DNA from: Sphingomonas alba
GTDB lineage: Bacteria > Pseudomonadota > Alphaproteobacteria > Sphingomonadales > Sphingomonadaceae
Length of the DNA: 64,000 nt
Assembly: GCF_023516555.1 (NCBI RefSeq)
Contig: NZ_JAMGBD010000001.1
Location: forward strand, 1,746,501 to 1,810,500
Direction: 5' to 3'
Shown: one piece after another, positions 1 to 11,481 of the stretch
How positions within the stretch are numbered: the first letter of the stretch is position 1
Layout: every line of letters begins with the position of its first letter
The notes under the pieces: model-generated
The model's database searches: none
What the model was told of the DNA's origin: nothing
The model's input: the letters and a program-made list of their open reading frames with translations, nothing else
Made by a program: the position numbers and the translations under genes

Positions 1-1
1 G

Positions 2-160
2 GCGCTGGCGCCGGAGATCGGCTACGACAATGCGGCGGCCATCGCCAAGCATGCGCACAAGAAGGGAATGACCCTGAAAGAGGCCGGGCTCGACCTCGGC
101 CTGGTCGATGAGGAAACCTTCGACCGTGTGGTGAAACCCGAGAAGATGCTCGGCCGCTGA
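2..160 (+). CDS. fumC: Fumarate hydratase class II, C-terminal end (partial)
   Basis: The first 52 codons of the window read as the end of a class II fumarase and stop with TGA at 158. The segment contains the pattern [19 protein letters not shown] followed by a Leu/Asp-rich helix and a KPEKMLGR tail, typical of the C-terminal domain of FumC, the tricarboxylic-acid-cycle enzyme that hydrates fumarate to malate. The catalytic domain lies outside the window. The identification rests on recognising the family tail; the gene is cut by the window edge, not degraded. Confidence 0.85.
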   Translation, partial: ALAPEIGYDNAAAIAKHAHKKGMTLKEAGLDLGLVDEETFDRVVKPEKMLGR

Positions 161-200
161 TTTCCTGCTAGAGTGACGTTGAACGGCAGGGGACCTGTTG

Positions 201-737
201 ATGCGCCGCTTTCTTGCCAAGACAGTCGTCTTACTGCCAGCGCTCGTGCTCGCCGGTTGCGGCGGTTCGGGTGCGCGGGTGCAATCGGCATCGGTGACCC
301 CGGCCGTCATCGCCTCGCCGGTCATGATCAGCGCCGCGGCTTACGTCGCCACGGCCTCCTCGATCGACCTTTATGAAATGCAGTCGGCGCAGCTGGCGCT
401 CCAGCGCACGCAGGATCCTGCGACCCGGGCACTGGCCGAGACATTGTTGAGCGCGCATCGGGGAACGAGCGCGCAATTGTCTTACGCCGGCCGCCGCCTC
501 AACCTGCTGCCTTCGGCCTCCCTTGATGCCGAGCATCTCTCGATGCTGAATGCGCTCCAGGCGACGAGCGACTTCGACAATACCTATCGCGCCCAGCAGG
601 CCATCGTCCTCCAGGAAGGCCTGAAGCTGCATGAGGGTTATGCAAAGTCCGGCGACAGCCCGACTCTGAGGCCGATTGCCGCGAATGCGGAGAATGTGAT
701 GCGGGCCAATCTGCAGGCTTTGAGGGGATCGCGATGA
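201..737 (+). CDS. DUF4142-like lipoprotein
   Basis: A 178-residue protein starts at ATG 201, preceded by AGGGGAC; a TTG one codon upstream is less likely. The N-terminus has a lipobox (LVLAGC), so it is probably a lipoprotein. The rest is helical and resembles the DUF4142 ferritin-like fold (SSIDLYEMQSAQLAL, LAETLLSAHRG, and a later alpha-helical pair). Function is unknown; members are envelope proteins sometimes linked to stress. The stop overlaps the start of the next gene (ATGA at 734), so the two are translationally coupled. Confidence 0.7.
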   Translation: MRRFLAKTVVLLPALVLAGCGGSGARVQSASVTPAVIASPVMISAAAYVATASSIDLYEMQSAQLALQRTQDPATRALAETLLSAHRGTSAQLSYAGRRLNLLPSASLDAEHLSMLNALQATSDFDNTYRAQQAIVLQEGLKLHEGYAKSGDSPTLRPIAANAENVMRANLQALRGSR

Positions 738-1126
738 AGCGCCTGGTGGTTGCGTTTGCGGCGTTAGGAACGACGGGAATGGCACTTGCGTCCTCGCCCT
801 TTCTGATGGGGGTCTGGGGTGGTCAGCATGCCGGCATCGCCTTCCAGGGCGGCCTGGCGGAAGTAAAGTTCGATTGCGCCGCGGGCAGCATCGACGAACC
901 CGTCTATCCCGCCAAGGACGGCACATTCACGGCGCGCGGGACTTTCAGGGCAGGGGCGACGGGGCCGGTCAAGGTCGGCCAAATCTTCCGCAGCCAGCCG
1001 GCGACCTATTCGGGGACGGTCAAGAAGCACGTCATGACCTTGTCCATCGAACTGGAGGACGGAACCACCACCGGCCCGTTCACACTCAACGAAAGCGCGC
1101 CGTCGCAGCTGACCCGCTGCCTCTAG
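734..1126 (+). CDS. Small secreted protein of unknown function
   Basis: A 130-residue protein with a signal peptide (about residues 1-20, ending GMALASS) and a beta-rich remainder with two Cys residues (FDCAAG and the C-terminal TRCL) that could form a disulfide in the periplasm. It overlaps the preceding lipoprotein gene by four bases and ends seven bases before a convergent gene. No family is recognised. The coupling suggests it acts with the upstream lipoprotein. Confidence 0.6.
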   Translation: MKRLVVAFAALGTTGMALASSPFLMGVWGGQHAGIAFQGGLAEVKFDCAAGSIDEPVYPAKDGTFTARGTFRAGATGPVKVGQIFRSQPATYSGTVKKHVMTLSIELEDGTTTGPFTLNESAPSQLTRCL

Positions 1127-1133
1127 ATTCGGG

Positions 1134-1667
1134 TCAGAGCTTCCAGCTGAAGCGGGCGCCGATATTGTCGATTCCTGGATTTTGATCACTGAAGATCTGA
1201 GCGTGGCTCATGTGGATCCAGCTGGCTTCGATGCTCATTCGGTCGCTGAACCGATAGCCGATGCCAAGCTCCGGCTCGAACAGAACCCGGCTCCCAAATG
1301 CGATTTTGTCGTCACCGGGCCGGGTGAAGTCGCGCGACGAGCCGGTATGAACGGCGAGCCCGAGGCCTGGCCGGACGAAGACCTTGGTCCCGAATTTGAA
1401 GGCCAAACCCGCAGCCGCATAATGGGTCTTGCCGGCACTGTTGGCGGCGACAAAGACGTAGGGCTGCGGGCCCTTCGGGCTCATCAGCGGGTCCCAGCGA
1501 TAGCCCGCCTGCAGGTCGACGCCGCCCTCGATCCCGCTCTTGTCGAGCGGCGTGTTGATGTCATGGACATAGAGTCCTCCGAAAACTTCGCCGGCGGTTG
1601 CGGGCGATGCAACGACAAGGGCGATCACGGAAAGAGGGATAAGGCGAAACACGGGACTGGCCTCCAT
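1134..1667 (-). CDS. PagL-type lipid A deacylase / acyloxyacyl hydrolase family outer-membrane protein
   Basis: A 177-residue protein with a signal peptide ending near SPATAG and an amphipathic beta-barrel pattern. The C-terminal stretch has WIHMSHA followed by NPGIDNIGARFSW, matching the PagL family region with the His-Ser catalytic pair and the final barrel strand. PagL removes an acyl chain from lipid A in the outer membrane. ATG 1667 is chosen over an upstream start because the signal peptide begins there. Substrate and activity are inferred from family resemblance. Confidence 0.7.
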   Translation of the reverse strand: MEASPVFRLIPLSVIALVVASPATAGEVFGGLYVHDINTPLDKSGIEGGVDLQAGYRWDPLMSPKGPQPYVFVAANSAGKTHYAAAGLAFKFGTKVFVRPGLGLAVHTGSSRDFTRPGDDKIAFGSRVLFEPELGIGYRFSDRMSIEASWIHMSHAQIFSDQNPGIDNIGARFSWKL

Positions 1668-1713
1668 TACGGATGCAATGGCCACCAATGCTTGGGAGAG
1701 AAAATCGTGCCGG

Positions 1714-2304
1714 TCAGCCGGCCTGCCAGTTGCGGATGAAGTCCGTCGGGAAGAGGAACATCCAGATATTCAGCGTCAAATTGTCGCGGACGGCAATCAG
1801 GGCCGCGACTTCGAGTGTCACGACAAGCATGGCCGAAGCCCACAACGGAAGTTTCCGGGCGAACCAGAAGCCAAGCATCATCATGCCTATGTCGCTCAGC
1901 GTATTGACGATGCTGTCGCCGGTGTAGCCAACGGCAATTGTCGCTTCGCGATAGCGAGTGATCGCCCAATTGCTGTTTTCCACCAGTTCCCAGGCGGCTT
2001 CGATGACGGTGGCGATCAGGAAACGCAGCTCGATCGGCAAGCGCCGGAATGCGAGCCACAACAACCCATAAAAGAGCAGTCCGTGGATGACATGACTGGG
2101 GCTGTACCAGTCGGCCAGCATTTGGCTGGTCCTTGGGCTGTCGCCCTCGTTCACCCAAAGCGAGATCGAGCCGCAAGTGCAGATCGGCGGACGGCCCATC
2201 ATGTAAAGGATAACCACGGCGGCGGCGACGATGGCCGCGGCCCAAAAGAACGTTCTATTGCGCGTCACAACGCTGAGCTTGGCGGGGCGAAGGCGAGTGC
2301 GCAA
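1714..2304 (-). CDS. UPF0314 (DUF2585) integral membrane protein
   Basis: About 196 residues with several membrane segments. The conserved motifs DWYSPSHVIHG, ATVIEAAWELVENS and GDSIVNTLSDI are the signature of the UPF0314/DUF2585 family, common in alphaproteobacteria and of unknown function. The longest frame begins with TTG at 2304; GTG codons near 2271 and 2268 are alternatives, so the start is uncertain. Confidence 0.8.
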   Translation of the reverse strand: MRTRLRPAKLSVVTRNRTFFWAAAIVAAAVVILYMMGRPPICTCGSISLWVNEGDSPRTSQMLADWYSPSHVIHGLLFYGLLWLAFRRLPIELRFLIATVIEAAWELVENSNWAITRYREATIAVGYTGDSIVNTLSDIGMMMLGFWFARKLPLWASAMLVVTLEVAALIAVRDNLTLNIWMFLFPTDFIRNWQAG

Positions 2305-2335
2305 CCTTCGGCTTGGATCGTCGGTTTAAGCGCCT

Positions 2336-3649
2336 ATGTCGAGCGTACCCGATGAGTGCCCAATCCCGCCCGCGCTGAATGGCGTGCCCGGACGCCAGCG
2401 TCGCCTAGACTGGCGCCGTGTCGTCGGGCCGGGGCTAATTACGGGTGCCTCGGACGACGATCCGAGCGGCATCGCGACTTACAGCCAGACCGGCGCCCAG
2501 TTCGGTTTCGCCCTTTCGTGGACCATGATCCTGACGTTTCCGCTGATGTGCGCGGTGCAGATGATCAGCGCCCGGATCGGCAGGGTGACCGGGAGAGGCC
2601 TCGCCGGCAACATCGTCCGTTTCTACCCCGCGTGGATAGCCAATTCGCTGGTCGCGCTGCTGCTGATCGCCAACACGATCAACATCGGCGCCGACCTTGG
2701 CGCGATGGCCGATGCCGGCAAGCTCGTCACCGGTTTGCCATCGCAAGTCTTCCTGCTGATCTTCGCCGGATTCTGCGCCGCCGCCGAAGTCTTCATGCGC
2801 TATAAGGCCTATGCGCGCGTGCTCAAATGGCTGACGCTGGCGCTCCTCAGCTACATCGTCACTTTGTTCATGGTCGACATTCCCTGGTTGGAAGCTGGCC
2901 GGGGCCTGGTCTTCCCGCATGTCGAGTGGAGCCCGGAAACGCTGATGATGATCGTCGCCATCTTCGGCACGACCATCAGCCCATACCTCTTTTTCTGGCA
3001 GGCCAGCCAGGAGGCCGAGGAGGTCGAAGACGACGATGAGGTCCAGCCGCTGAAATGCGATCCTGCCGAGGGACGCGTCGAGCTGAAGCGCATCGGCATC
3101 GACACGATGATCGGCATGCTGGCGTCCAACCTGGTTGCGCTGGCCATCGTCTTCACCTGCGCGGCAACGCTCAACGCCCACGACATCCTCAACATCCGGA
3201 CCTCGGCGGACGCGGCTTCGGCGCTCAAGCCGTTCGCCGGCGACTATGCCTCGATCGTATTCGCCGTCGGCATCGTCGGAACCGGTCTGCTCGCGGTGCC
3301 CGTGCTGGCCGGCTCGGCAGCTTATGCGCTGGGCGAGGCCCGGCACTGGCCGGTCGGCCTCGATCGCAGGCCGAAGCGGGCCAAGGCGTTTTACGGCACC
3401 ATCGTGCTCGCGACCGCCATCGGGGCGCTGATGAACTTCACCCCCATCGACCCGATCCGCGCTTTGGTGGTCGCCGCGATCATCAACGGCATCGTCTCGG
3501 TGCCGGTCATGGCGGTGATGATGCTGGTATCCACCCGTAAGTCAGTAATGAGCGTATTCACGGTCGGCGGCGCCTTGCTCTGGCTCGGTTGGCTGGCAAC
3601 GGCGGTCATGGCGCTGGCGGTCGGGGCGATGATCTACACCATGATCTGA
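2336..3649 (+). CDS. NRAMP-family divalent metal ion transporter
   Basis: A 437-residue polytopic inner-membrane protein. TM1 carries [18 protein letters not shown], matching the NRAMP DPGN-type metal-binding helix in the DPSG variant, and TM6 carries the [18 protein letters not shown] variant. This points to the NRAMP-related branch in which the Met/Asn metal ligands differ from classical MntH, so the metal (Mn, Mg or another) cannot be assigned. An acidic loop follows TM6 (EEVEDDDE). It is a single gene with its own start near the edge of the divergent UPF0314 gene. Confidence 0.85.
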   Translation: MSSVPDECPIPPALNGVPGRQRRLDWRRVVGPGLITGASDDDPSGIATYSQTGAQFGFALSWTMILTFPLMCAVQMISARIGRVTGRGLAGNIVRFYPAWIANSLVALLLIANTINIGADLGAMADAGKLVTGLPSQVFLLIFAGFCAAAEVFMRYKAYARVLKWLTLALLSYIVTLFMVDIPWLEAGRGLVFPHVEWSPETLMMIVAIFGTTISPYLFFWQASQEAEEVEDDDEVQPLKCDPAEGRVELKRIGIDTMIGMLASNLVALAIVFTCAATLNAHDILNIRTSADAASALKPFAGDYASIVFAVGIVGTGLLAVPVLAGSAAYALGEARHWPVGLDRRPKRAKAFYGTIVLATAIGALMNFTPIDPIRALVVAAIINGIVSVPVMAVMMLVSTRKSVMSVFTVGGALLWLGWLATAVMALAVGAMIYTMI

Positions 3650-3683
3650 CCCTAGGGGTTCCCGCCCTTTCGCAAGCGGCGCG

Positions 3684-3712
3684 AGGTTGTTAGAGGGCGC
3701 ACGCGCCCCCAA
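3684..3712 (+). terminator. GC-rich hairpin between the NRAMP gene and acnA
   Basis: The stem GGGCG (3695-3699) / CGCCC (3704-3708) has a four-base loop, with outer GTTG/CAAC pairs. It could be a weak terminator of the NRAMP gene or a leader structure of acnA. There is no T-run, so the role is open. Confidence 0.3.
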
Positions 3713-3734
3713 CCAGCGACACCAAGGAAAATCG

Positions 3735-6424
<2,690 letters not shown>

Positions 6425-6428
<4 letters not shown>

Positions 6429-6691
6429 GCGCGATCGACCTTGCGGTTGAGGCTGCCGGATGGGCCGGCGCGGTCCTGATCCTGCTTGCCTATTTGCTGC
6501 TGTCGGCGGGCAAGTTCAGCGGCAATTCGCTGATCTACCAGGCGATGAACGTGGTCGGCGCCGCCGGCTTCGTCGTCAACGGCTGGTGGCACGGCGCCGT
6601 CCCGTCGGCGACCCTGAACGTCTTGTGGATGATGATCGGGTTGTTCGCATCGGTCCGCATCTTCAATCGTCGGAGAAAACCTGTCCAATGA
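6425..6691 (+). CDS. CBU_0592-like small membrane protein (possible CTG start overlapping the acnA stop)
   Basis: The frame reads [19 protein letters not shown] then [18 protein letters not shown] and [12 protein letters not shown], the pattern of CBU_0592-type proteins with about three membrane helices. Homologous sequence starts right after the acnA stop, but no ATG, GTG or TTG is available there in frame. CTG at 6425 overlaps the acnA TGA as CTGA. A TTG at 6494 would remove the first helix and leave 65 residues. Function is unknown. The next gene starts at 6688, overlapping by four bases. Confidence 0.6.
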
Positions 6692-7347
6692 GCCGGCTCG
6701 TCGATCTCAGCCATCGCATTACCGAGGGCATGACCACCTACAAGGGCCTGCCCGGCCCGCACATTTGCGATTTCTGGTCGCGCGAACAGTCGGCGGCCAA
6801 TTACGACGACGGCTCGACCTTCCAGATCGGCCGGATCGACATGGTCGCCAACACCGGCACCTATCTCGACGCTCCCTTCCACCGCTGGGAGGAGGGCGCG
6901 GACCTGGCCGGGCTCGAGCTTGACCAATTGGCCGCGCTGCCCGGTTTGGTCGTCCGCCAGCCTTGGGAGAACGGCCTGTCAGTCGGTGTCGACAAGTTCG
7001 AAGGCCTCGAGGTCGGCGGCAAGGCCGTGCTCGTTCATACAGGCTGGGATCGACACTGGGGTAGCGACGCCTATTTCAGCGATCATCCCTTTTTGACCGC
7101 GGAAGCCGCCGAGTGGCTCGTCGATCATGGCGCGGCCCTGGTCGGCATCGACAGTCACAATATCGACGACATCCGCGTAAGAGCCCGGCCCGTCCACACG
7201 ATCCTGCTGCGCGCCGGAGTCCCGATCTGCGAGCATATGACCGGCCTCGGCGCGCTGCCTGACGATGGCTTCGCCTTCACCGCGGCGCCGCCAAAGATCG
7301 AAGGCATGGGCACATTCCCGGTCCGCGCCTTCGCTCTGCTCAGCTAA
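6688..7347 (+). CDS. Cyclase-family (kynurenine formamidase-like) hydrolase
   Basis: A 219-residue protein of the cyclase superfamily (PF04199), starting at ATG 6688. It begins VDLSHRITEGMTTYKGLPGP and has ANTGTYLDAPFHRW at the usual metal-site motif. The classical motif is HxGTHxDxPxH; here the first two His are Asn and Tyr, a variant I believe is common in one subfamily, so metal binding may differ. The second part has GIDSHNIDD and HTILLRAGVPICEHM. Family enzymes hydrolyse amide or lactone bonds; the substrate is unknown. It overlaps the preceding gene and is convergent with ygfZ. Confidence 0.75.
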   Translation: MSRLVDLSHRITEGMTTYKGLPGPHICDFWSREQSAANYDDGSTFQIGRIDMVANTGTYLDAPFHRWEEGADLAGLELDQLAALPGLVVRQPWENGLSVGVDKFEGLEVGGKAVLVHTGWDRHWGSDAYFSDHPFLTAEAAEWLVDHGAALVGIDSHNIDDIRVRARPVHTILLRAGVPICEHMTGLGALPDDGFAFTAAPPKIEGMGTFPVRAFALLS

Positions 7348-8038
7348 AAGCGGGCTTCGCCCATTCCGGGAGGATGGCGTTGTCCGGCATGTCGCCTATG
7401 CGGGCGTGGACGACTGCAAGGCCAAGTTCGGGATAGGCAATTCGCACCCGATCGCCGCCGTCGCCTTCAACCACAACCAAGCGCCGATTGACCTTGCTCC
7501 GCCAGTTCATTCGGGCGGTGTTCTCCTGGCCGACGAAACAGCCCTTGGTGAAGCTGACGCCGTTTAGCTCGGCAGCATTGCATTCCAGCCAGAGTAGGTC
7601 GCCAAGCTCTGCTCGGCCTTCGCAGACGCCCAGACGTAGCCGGTGCTCCAGCCAGCCCTGGGCGGCCGCCGTCGCGGGGCCGAGCCATCGGCGGCCCAGG
7701 TCTGGAAGGCGCGGGTCGATTGCCCCTTGCTCACCCTCCCTCGACCAATGCGCGGCAAGACTGTCATCCCGCTCAATCCGGATCGGCCGCCTGAGGCGAT
7801 AGATGCTGAGCCGCTTGATGAGATCGTCCGCCGCTTCCGCCTCGCAGTCGAGGACCAGGTCGTCGCCAACGTCCCAGACCATGAAATCGAACAGGCATTT
7901 GCCCTGTGGCGTCAGGAGCCCAGCCCAGACCGGCAGCGCCCCGCCAACCTCCTGCGTGACGAGGCCGTTCAGGAATCCGCGAACGTCCTCGCCAGACAGT
8001 CGGACGATGGCGCGGTCGGTGAGGGTGGTCGCAGACAT
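7340..8038 (-). CDS. ygfZ: YgfZ/GcvT-like folate-binding protein
   Basis: A 232-residue protein with the diagnostic KGCFVGQE motif near residue 170, matching K-G-C-[FYW]-x-G-Q-E of YgfZ, a tetrahydrofolate-binding protein that assists Fe-S enzyme maturation and repair. The N-terminus (LTDRAIVRLSGEDVRGFLNGLVTQEV) is also typical. It is divergent from pyrC with only 23 bp between starts, so the two share a promoter region. A role in maintaining the nearby aconitase would fit but is inference. Confidence 0.9.
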   Translation of the reverse strand: MSATTLTDRAIVRLSGEDVRGFLNGLVTQEVGGALPVWAGLLTPQGKCLFDFMVWDVGDDLVLDCEAEAADDLIKRLSIYRLRRPIRIERDDSLAAHWSREGEQGAIDPRLPDLGRRWLGPATAAAQGWLEHRLRLGVCEGRAELGDLLWLECNAAELNGVSFTKGCFVGQENTARMNWRSKVNRRLVVVEGDGGDRVRIAYPELGLAVVHARIGDMPDNAILPEWAKPAFS

Positions 8039-8061
8039 GACCTTCAGTTAGGGAGCGGGGC

Positions 8062-9087
8062 GTGACCTTGCAAAGCCTGACCATCCGCCGGCCCGACGAC
8101 TGGCATGTGCATTTGCGCGACGGCGAGATGCTGGAGCGTGTCGCGCGGCATACGTCCAAGCAATTCGCGCGGGCGATCATCATGCCGAATCTGGTGCCGC
8201 CCGTGACCAGCGTGGACGCCGCCTCCGCCTATCGCGACCGGATTAGGGCTGCGTCGGGCGAGGGCTTCGAGCCGCTGATCACGGCCTATCTCACCGACGA
8301 GGCCGATCCGGCAGAGCTCGCTCGCGGGTTCGAGGAAAAAATCTGGGTAGCCGCCAAACTCTATCCGGCCGGCGCCACCACCAACAGCGCAAGCGGCGTG
8401 ACGAATATCCGCAACATCTATCCGGCGCTCGAAAAGATGCAGGCGATCGGCATGGTGCTCTGCGTCCACGGCGAAGTGACCGATCCCGAGATCGACGTCT
8501 TCGACCGCGAGGGCGTGTTCATCGACCGCGTGCTCGAGCCCTTGGTCGACGACTTTCCCGACCTCAAGATCGTCTTCGAGCATATCACCACGGCCGAGGC
8601 GGCCGACTTCGTGCGCGATGCGCCGGCGACCGTGGCTGCGACCATCACGCCGCAGCACCTTCACATCAATCGCAACGCTTTGTTCGCAGGGGGGCTCAGG
8701 CCCCACGCTTATTGCCTGCCTGTCGCCAAGCGCGAGCACCACCGGCTCGCCGTGCGCGCCGCCGCGGTTTCCGGCTCGGCCAAGTTCTTCCTCGGTACCG
8801 ACAGCGCGCCGCATGCGCGCTCGGCCAAGGAATCGGCCTGCGGCTGCGCCGGAATCTTCAACGCCCCCTATGCGATGGAAAGCTATGCGGCGGTTTTCGA
8901 GGAAGAGGATGCTTTGGACCGGCTGGAGGGATTTGCGTCAGAGCATGGCCCCAATTTCTACGGCGTGCCGCTCAATGAGGATCGCGTGACTCTGGAGCGG
9001 GTCGACCAGATCGTGCCCGAGGAGGTCGGCGGCCTCGTTCCGTTCCATGCCGGGGAAACCTTGAAGTGGCGGTTCGCGGGCGGTTGA
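8062..9087 (+). CDS. pyrC: Dihydroorotase
   Basis: A 341-residue class II dihydroorotase starting at GTG 8062 behind GGGAGCGGGG. It catalyses ring closure of carbamoyl-aspartate in pyrimidine synthesis. Visible motifs are the metal-binding pair [10 protein letters not shown], the presumed carboxylated lysine region [13 protein letters not shown], His ligands in LCVHGEV and [12 protein letters not shown], and the active-site loop [15 protein letters not shown]. Length matches PyrC of enterobacteria. It sits just upstream of the tRNA that serves as an integration site and is intact. Confidence 0.96.
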   Translation: MTLQSLTIRRPDDWHVHLRDGEMLERVARHTSKQFARAIIMPNLVPPVTSVDAASAYRDRIRAASGEGFEPLITAYLTDEADPAELARGFEEKIWVAAKLYPAGATTNSASGVTNIRNIYPALEKMQAIGMVLCVHGEVTDPEIDVFDREGVFIDRVLEPLVDDFPDLKIVFEHITTAEAADFVRDAPATVAATITPQHLHINRNALFAGGLRPHAYCLPVAKREHHRLAVRAAAVSGSAKFFLGTDSAPHARSAKESACGCAGIFNAPYAMESYAAVFEEEDALDRLEGFASEHGPNFYGVPLNEDRVTLERVDQIVPEEVGGLVPFHAGETLKWRFAGG

Positions 9088-9168
9088 TGCCCGCGCAACC
9101 CTTCGCTACATGCGCGGCTCGCTGCTCGCGCCAGCCCTCCTAAACGAGGACCGGCGCGCTTCGCATCC

Positions 9169-9261
9169 GGAGACGTGGGTGAGTGGCTGAAACCAGCGGT
9201 TTGCTAAACCGCCGTACGGGGGATTCCCGTACCGAGGGTTCGAATCCCTCCGTCTCCGCCA
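9169..9261 (+). tRNA. tRNA-Ser (anticodon GCU), integration site of the element
   Basis: A class II tRNA of 93 nt with encoded CCA. The acceptor stem GGAGACG (9169-9175) pairs perfectly with CGTCTCC (9251-9257). The anticodon stem GCGGT/ACCGC encloses loop TTGCTAA, with the GCU anticodon at 9203-9205. There is a long variable arm, as in serine tRNAs, and a canonical T arm with GGTTCGAATCC. The last 61 bp recur at 41559-41619. The gene is intact after integration because the element carries the same 3' end. Confidence 0.95.
9201..9261 (+). repeat. attL: 61-bp direct repeat, tRNA-Ser 3' part
   Basis: From the anticodon loop to the CCA end, the tRNA sequence is identical to 41559-41619 over 61 bases and diverges immediately on both sides. 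This is the expected product of integrase-mediated recombination at a tRNA gene and marks the left end of the first element. Confidence 0.93.
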
Positions 9262-9324
9262 GGTCTATCTCAGAATCCGTGCCCAGAGCATCGGACTCGG
9301 CACCCCAAAAATGCTCCGCGAACA

Positions 9325-9350
9325 GGCATTATACGAGGCATTATACTCGG
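9325..9350 (+). repeat. Tandem CATTATAC repeats, left-end integrase arm-type site candidate
   Basis: Two copies of CATTATAC start at 9327 and 9339, a 12-bp period (GGCATTATACGA, GGCATTATACTC). The same octamer pair with the same 12-bp period is found inside the right end at 41500 and 41512. They are probably arm-type binding sites for the element integrase. Confidence 0.6.
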
Positions 9351-9497
9351 ACGCCTGATAGTCACCCGATCGAATAGGCTCCGGTTGGTTTGCCTAAACT
9401 AGTTCCGAGAGGCCGAATTCTAAGCCGATTCGCGGCTAATCGTGCTTGTTCCGGCGGTTGTCGGTAGGAAATATCGACCTAAAATGCCACTAAGTCT

Positions 9498-10919
9498 TTG
9501 AACCGTGCACGATTTCAACTTTTTAATCTGGAACATTTAAACCTTTTGGATCTCACGAGTTCTGGCTTTATATGCCTGCGGTCTTTTTCCAGAGTGCCGC
9601 AATTGAAGACCGAACCGATCCATATTCGCCCCGGCCTGAGCCTCTACAAGCAGCCCATTACATCGAAGGGCGGTAGCCCTTACTGGTATGCCCGCGTCCG
9701 GATGAAGATCGAGGGCCGCAACCTTCATGCGAAGTCGACCAGCACGACCGATGAGGCGGCGGCAAGGCGCTTCGCTGAGGCGTTCTACACGGAGTGCTTC
9801 GTTGCGGCGAAGTTCGGTCATCTGGGCGGACCATGCTCTTCGACTGACCACCGGCGACGTTTTGATGTCGTTGCCGATGAGTGGCTGACCCAGAAGGAGC
9901 TTCTCGCTGGTAAGGATAAGCGAAGGCTGCGCGGATGGGACGATGCACGAAAGCTGATCGTTGCCCCCAATGGCCTCGGCGCCTTCTTCAAGCGCAAGGA
10001 CATCGCCAACATCACCACCGACGACGTTCGGCAGTACCTTTGCTTCGCCGCCGCCGGCAGCAAGCAGGGTCAGTTGGCAACGACGACGCAGCGCAACCAT
10101 CTTTCGACCCTTAACGCGATCCTGAAGTTCGGTGCCGAACGGAGGCTTATTGAGGCCGCGCCTCCCATGCCGAGGCTGCGTTTGAAGGATAACCCCCGAC
10201 CTTACTTCAACGACATCGAGATTCGCGAGCTCTGCCTATGTGCAGGCTTCTTAAAGCGGGGTGCTGCGGCGAAAGGCGACGAACGCTTGGCTGCGCAATG
10301 GACCGAGGTGGAAGATTTCGTCACCTTCATGCTGGCCACCTTCCTGCGTGCCGGCGAGTGGAAGGAGCTCAGGCAGAAGCACTGCTACCCTGTCGACGGG
10401 GCTAACCCGTACCTTGAGGTCTCAGTGCCAAACGGGAAGACCCATCCTCGCCGCGTCGTGTCGATGCCCGAGGCGCTGCCGGTCTGGGGCCGGATTATTG
10501 CGCGCAATGGCGATGACCCCGAGCGGCTACTTTTTCTGCAACAGTATCAAAACCGGGAAACCGCGAAGGAGCATATGGACGACCTCTTCAAGGCGCTGCT
10601 CCGTGAGGCCGACCTTGAGTTCGATAGCTTTGGCAACAAGCGGACCCTGTACAGCCTTCGCCATACGGCCCTGATGAACCGTCTTATCCACGGCCAGAAC
10701 ATCGACATCTTCATGTTGGCGAAGAACGCTGGGACCAGTGTGGATCAACTGGAGCGCTTTTACCTCAGCCATGCAGACCCGGCGATGAAGGTCGCAAACC
10801 TGCACAGCTCGAAGCCTCAGCCGGTTTTCCAATTCATCGAGCCCCCGGAGGACCCGCGTGGTTCTATTCAGATTGAAGCGTCACTCAGCGAGCCACACTC
10901 TGACCCGACTGTTAGCTGA
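9498..10919 (+). CDS. Tyrosine recombinase / integrase of the first element
   Basis: A tyrosine-recombinase integrase, up to 473 residues. The C-terminal catalytic domain shows box I Arg (TFLRAGEWKELR), box II (TLYSLRHTALMNRL) and the nucleophile region QLERFYLSHADP, where the Tyr lies. An N-terminal SAM-like DNA-binding region precedes it. The longest frame starts with TTG at 9498; TTG at 9603 is also possible and neither has a clear ribosome site, so the first 35 residues are doubtful. Position next to the tRNA 3' end and orientation away from it are typical of island integrases. Confidence 0.9.
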   Translation: MNRARFQLFNLEHLNLLDLTSSGFICLRSFSRVPQLKTEPIHIRPGLSLYKQPITSKGGSPYWYARVRMKIEGRNLHAKSTSTTDEAAARRFAEAFYTECFVAAKFGHLGGPCSSTDHRRRFDVVADEWLTQKELLAGKDKRRLRGWDDARKLIVAPNGLGAFFKRKDIANITTDDVRQYLCFAAAGSKQGQLATTTQRNHLSTLNAILKFGAERRLIEAAPPMPRLRLKDNPRPYFNDIEIRELCLCAGFLKRGAAAKGDERLAAQWTEVEDFVTFMLATFLRAGEWKELRQKHCYPVDGANPYLEVSVPNGKTHPRRVVSMPEALPVWGRIIARNGDDPERLLFLQQYQNRETAKEHMDDLFKALLREADLEFDSFGNKRTLYSLRHTALMNRLIHGQNIDIFMLAKNAGTSVDQLERFYLSHADPAMKVANLHSSKPQPVFQFIEPPEDPRGSIQIEASLSEPHSDPTVS

Positions 10920-11094
10920 GCTATCGGATGCCGAGGTTTCGTTACTGCTGACCGGCGACTGCTGGGATTTACGGGATGACTGCGTTTGCCGGTCCTTCGG
11001 GCGGTTCGCGTTGCAGGTGCGCGGAGTGGTCGATGTCCATGGGCACTTCACAGCACAAGGCCACGCTGCCCGAGACTGCCTGATCATCGATTAA
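10858..11094 (+). CDS. Possible small protein after the integrase
   Basis: A 78-codon frame begins with GTG inside the integrase 3' end (overlap 62 bp) and ends just before a perfect palindrome at 11088. The sequence contains LLAELSDAEVSLLLTGDCWD and FALQVRGVVDVHGHFTAQG. No family is recognised. The overlap and lack of a clear ribosome site keep confidence low. Confidence 0.25.
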   Translation: MVLFRLKRHSASHTLTRLLAELSDAEVSLLLTGDCWDLRDDCVCRSFGRFALQVRGVVDVHGHFTAQGHAARDCLIID

Positions 11095-11106
11095 AACTTT
11101 TAATCG
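11088..11106. repeat. Perfect 19-bp palindrome CGATTAAAACTTTTAATCG (copy 1)
   Basis: Nine-base arms surround a single central C. A near-identical palindrome lies at 21529-21547 with one mismatch in the stem. Both copies come directly after the 3' end of a plus-strand frame, so they may act as AT-rich terminators or as protein-binding sites. Confidence 0.6.
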
Positions 11107-11108
11107 TT

Positions 11109-11138
11109 AATGGCGGCTTTCGACCCAAAGCTGCCACT
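11109..11138. repeat. Dispersed GCTTTCGACCCAAAGC hairpin repeat (copy 1)
   Basis: TGGCGGCTTT-CGACCC-AAAGCTGCCA forms a 10-bp stem with one G-T pair. Related copies lie at 18081-18114, 18240-18268 and, with the loop in reverse orientation, at 36012-36044. All four are intergenic and inside the element. Confidence 0.7.
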
Positions 11139-11172
11139 GGCCAGACACGCAGCTGAGTACAGAAGGTGTAAA

Positions 11173-11361
11173 ATGTACTGGCGCCCAAGAGGGGCCCAGC
11201 GGCGGTTCAAAACGGCTACCGCAGAGCGCGAGTCTGCCCGCCCTCAGACTCAGTCAGCGAGCGAGGCGATCGACACGTTCGTGCCGCGCAAGCTTGCCCC
11301 CTCCGAGCAACTGGTGATCCGGTCACTGAACAACCTCATGGCCACCGGACAATTGATCTGA
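11173..11361 (+). CDS. Possible small basic protein
   Basis: 62 codons from ATG 11173, preceded by AGAAGGTG at good spacing. A longer reading from 11110 would start inside the dispersed hairpin repeat and is less credible. The protein is rich in Arg and Ala and ends EQLVIRSLNNLMATGQLI, a helical tail. No family is recognised. Confidence 0.35.
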   Translation: MYWRPRGAQRRFKTATAERESARPQTQSASEAIDTFVPRKLAPSEQLVIRSLNNLMATGQLI

Positions 11362-11481
11362 ACATCGCGTCAGCGTTGAGGGCGCGCTGATAGTTCTCCT
11401 CGCACTCAGGGCAGGCCAATTCTGCTCTCCGACTTTCGGCCTGTCACATTCGCGGCTGCAAACCGGGCTGCATCCAACCTC

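Noticed and set aside
9183-9377. Reading frame of 64 codons over the tRNA
   Set aside because: It is an accidental frame through the tRNA-Ser gene and the left att site.
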